DNA of 6,244 nt, taken from NCBI GenBank assembly GCA_015493625.1, contig WGCT01000464.1:1-6244 (forward strand). Direction: 5' to 3'. Positions 5,793-6,244 of this stretch are shown in pieces; the first letter of the stretch is position 1, and each line of letters begins with the position of its first letter. The translations under genes were made by a program, and so were the position numbers. The notes under the pieces were generated by a model. That model made no database searches. It saw nothing but the letters and a program-made list of their open reading frames with translations, and had not been told where the DNA came from. The stretch comes from Draconibacterium sp. Lineage in GTDB: Bacteria; Bacteroidota; Bacteroidia; Bacteroidales; Prolixibacteraceae.

Positions 5793-6244
5793 ATGAAGTA
5801 TCTTTTTATTTTCACTCTGTTTCTTTTTTCGTTCTTGTTTTCAAACGGGCAGGATCCGAATGTGGATTATACTTGGTGGAACGAGTTGCATGGTTGGGAA
5901 TCTGGCGACCCTGGCTGGAGAAACTGGATGAAAATTACACCCGGTTATTTGGGCCCGAATGCATTGCCGGTTCCGTTTGTGAAACGTGGCTTTTTACGTA
6001 GCAAATCGGAGATTGAAATTACAGCATCGAACCATTTTCATAGTGGCGACCCTACACAAGACATTTCGGGCAGAGCGTACATTCCGTTTGCCAACAATAA
6101 AATTGCCGTTGAGATGTACGGTGTTATTTTTGAACATTTTGCCTATTCCGAGGAGATTCGAAACGAGCGTATTTCGAGAATTGAGGATGGGAAAGGTACT
6201 GCCGTTGGCGATTTCTATTTTAGCACTCTTATTCAGTTATGCAA
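5793..6244 (+). CDS. Uncharacterised exported, probable outer-membrane beta-barrel protein (partial)
   Basis: An open frame from ATG 5793 runs 150 codons to the window end without a stop, so the 3' part is missing. The in-frame TGA at 5760-5762 and the absence of another ATG in between fix the start. The product opens with a signal peptide (MKYLFIFTLFLFSFLFSNGQ, cut near residue 19-20). A Trp-rich segment follows (TWWNELHGW, DPGWRNWMKI, residues 27-48), then GYLGPNALPVP (51-61). After that come alternating polar/non-polar stretches such as SEIEITASNHFH, AYIPFANNKIAVEMYGVIFEHF and GDFYFSTLIQL, which look like membrane-spanning beta strands. I do not recognise a named family. It lies 40 nt after the peptidase gene on the same strand, with no clear promoter or terminator between, so co-transcription is likely. 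The outer-membrane location is an inference from the pattern. Confidence 0.72.
   Translation, partial: MKYLFIFTLFLFSFLFSNGQDPNVDYTWWNELHGWESGDPGWRNWMKITPGYLGPNALPVPFVKRGFLRSKSEIEITASNHFHSGDPTQDISGRAYIPFANNKIAVEMYGVIFEHFAYSEEIRNERISRIEDGKGTAVGDFYFSTLIQLC

Noticed and set aside
5759..6001. 80-residue open frame overlapping the start of the last gene
   Set aside because: It is out of frame with the signal-peptide-bearing frame that starts at 5793 and stays open to the window end.

Overview
This 6.2 kb window looks like chromosomal DNA from a Bacteroidota bacterium. The evidence is a NigD-like lipoprotein with an acidic tail after the lipobox cysteine, start codons without a convincing Shine-Dalgarno sequence, AT-rich intergenic DNA, and promoter elements that match the Bacteroidota -7 consensus TAnnTTTG. 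Codon use and gene content would fit a Bacteroidales/Marinilabiliales-type anaerobe, but that finer placement is a guess. I see no insertion sequence, phage gene, CRISPR array, tRNA or rRNA.

Layout. The left edge (1-32) may hold the last codons of an upstream gene. A NigD-like surface lipoprotein gene (38-763, +) follows and ends at a strong intrinsic terminator (794-824). Converging on it from the right is a minus-strand pair: a secreted TPR-repeat protein (4135-2159) and, 35 nt downstream, rarA, the AAA+ recombination/replication-maintenance ATPase (2123-849). The pair probably shares a promoter with a perfect -7 element at 4157-4164.

The 399 nt between 4136 and 4534 contain no protein gene. 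They hold the most interesting object in the window: a GC-rich block (about 62% GC in an AT-rich setting) that folds as a closed multi-branched RNA of about 150 nt. It has a -7-like promoter element just before it and a weak hairpin plus T-run just after it. I could not assign it to any RNA family I know. To its right, a second perfect -7 element (4494-4501) starts a plus-strand unit. This encodes an exported bleomycin-hydrolase/aminopeptidase-C-like cysteine peptidase (4535-5752) and, 40 nt later, an uncharacterised exported protein (5793 to the window end, cut off) that looks like an outer-membrane beta-barrel.

How the genes work together. Most products are predicted to act in the envelope (lipoprotein, TPR protein, peptidase, putative barrel). 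rarA is the only clear cytoplasmic housekeeping gene. No pathway linking the neighbours can be shown from sequence alone; the likely co-transcribed sets are TPR-rarA and peptidase-barrel.
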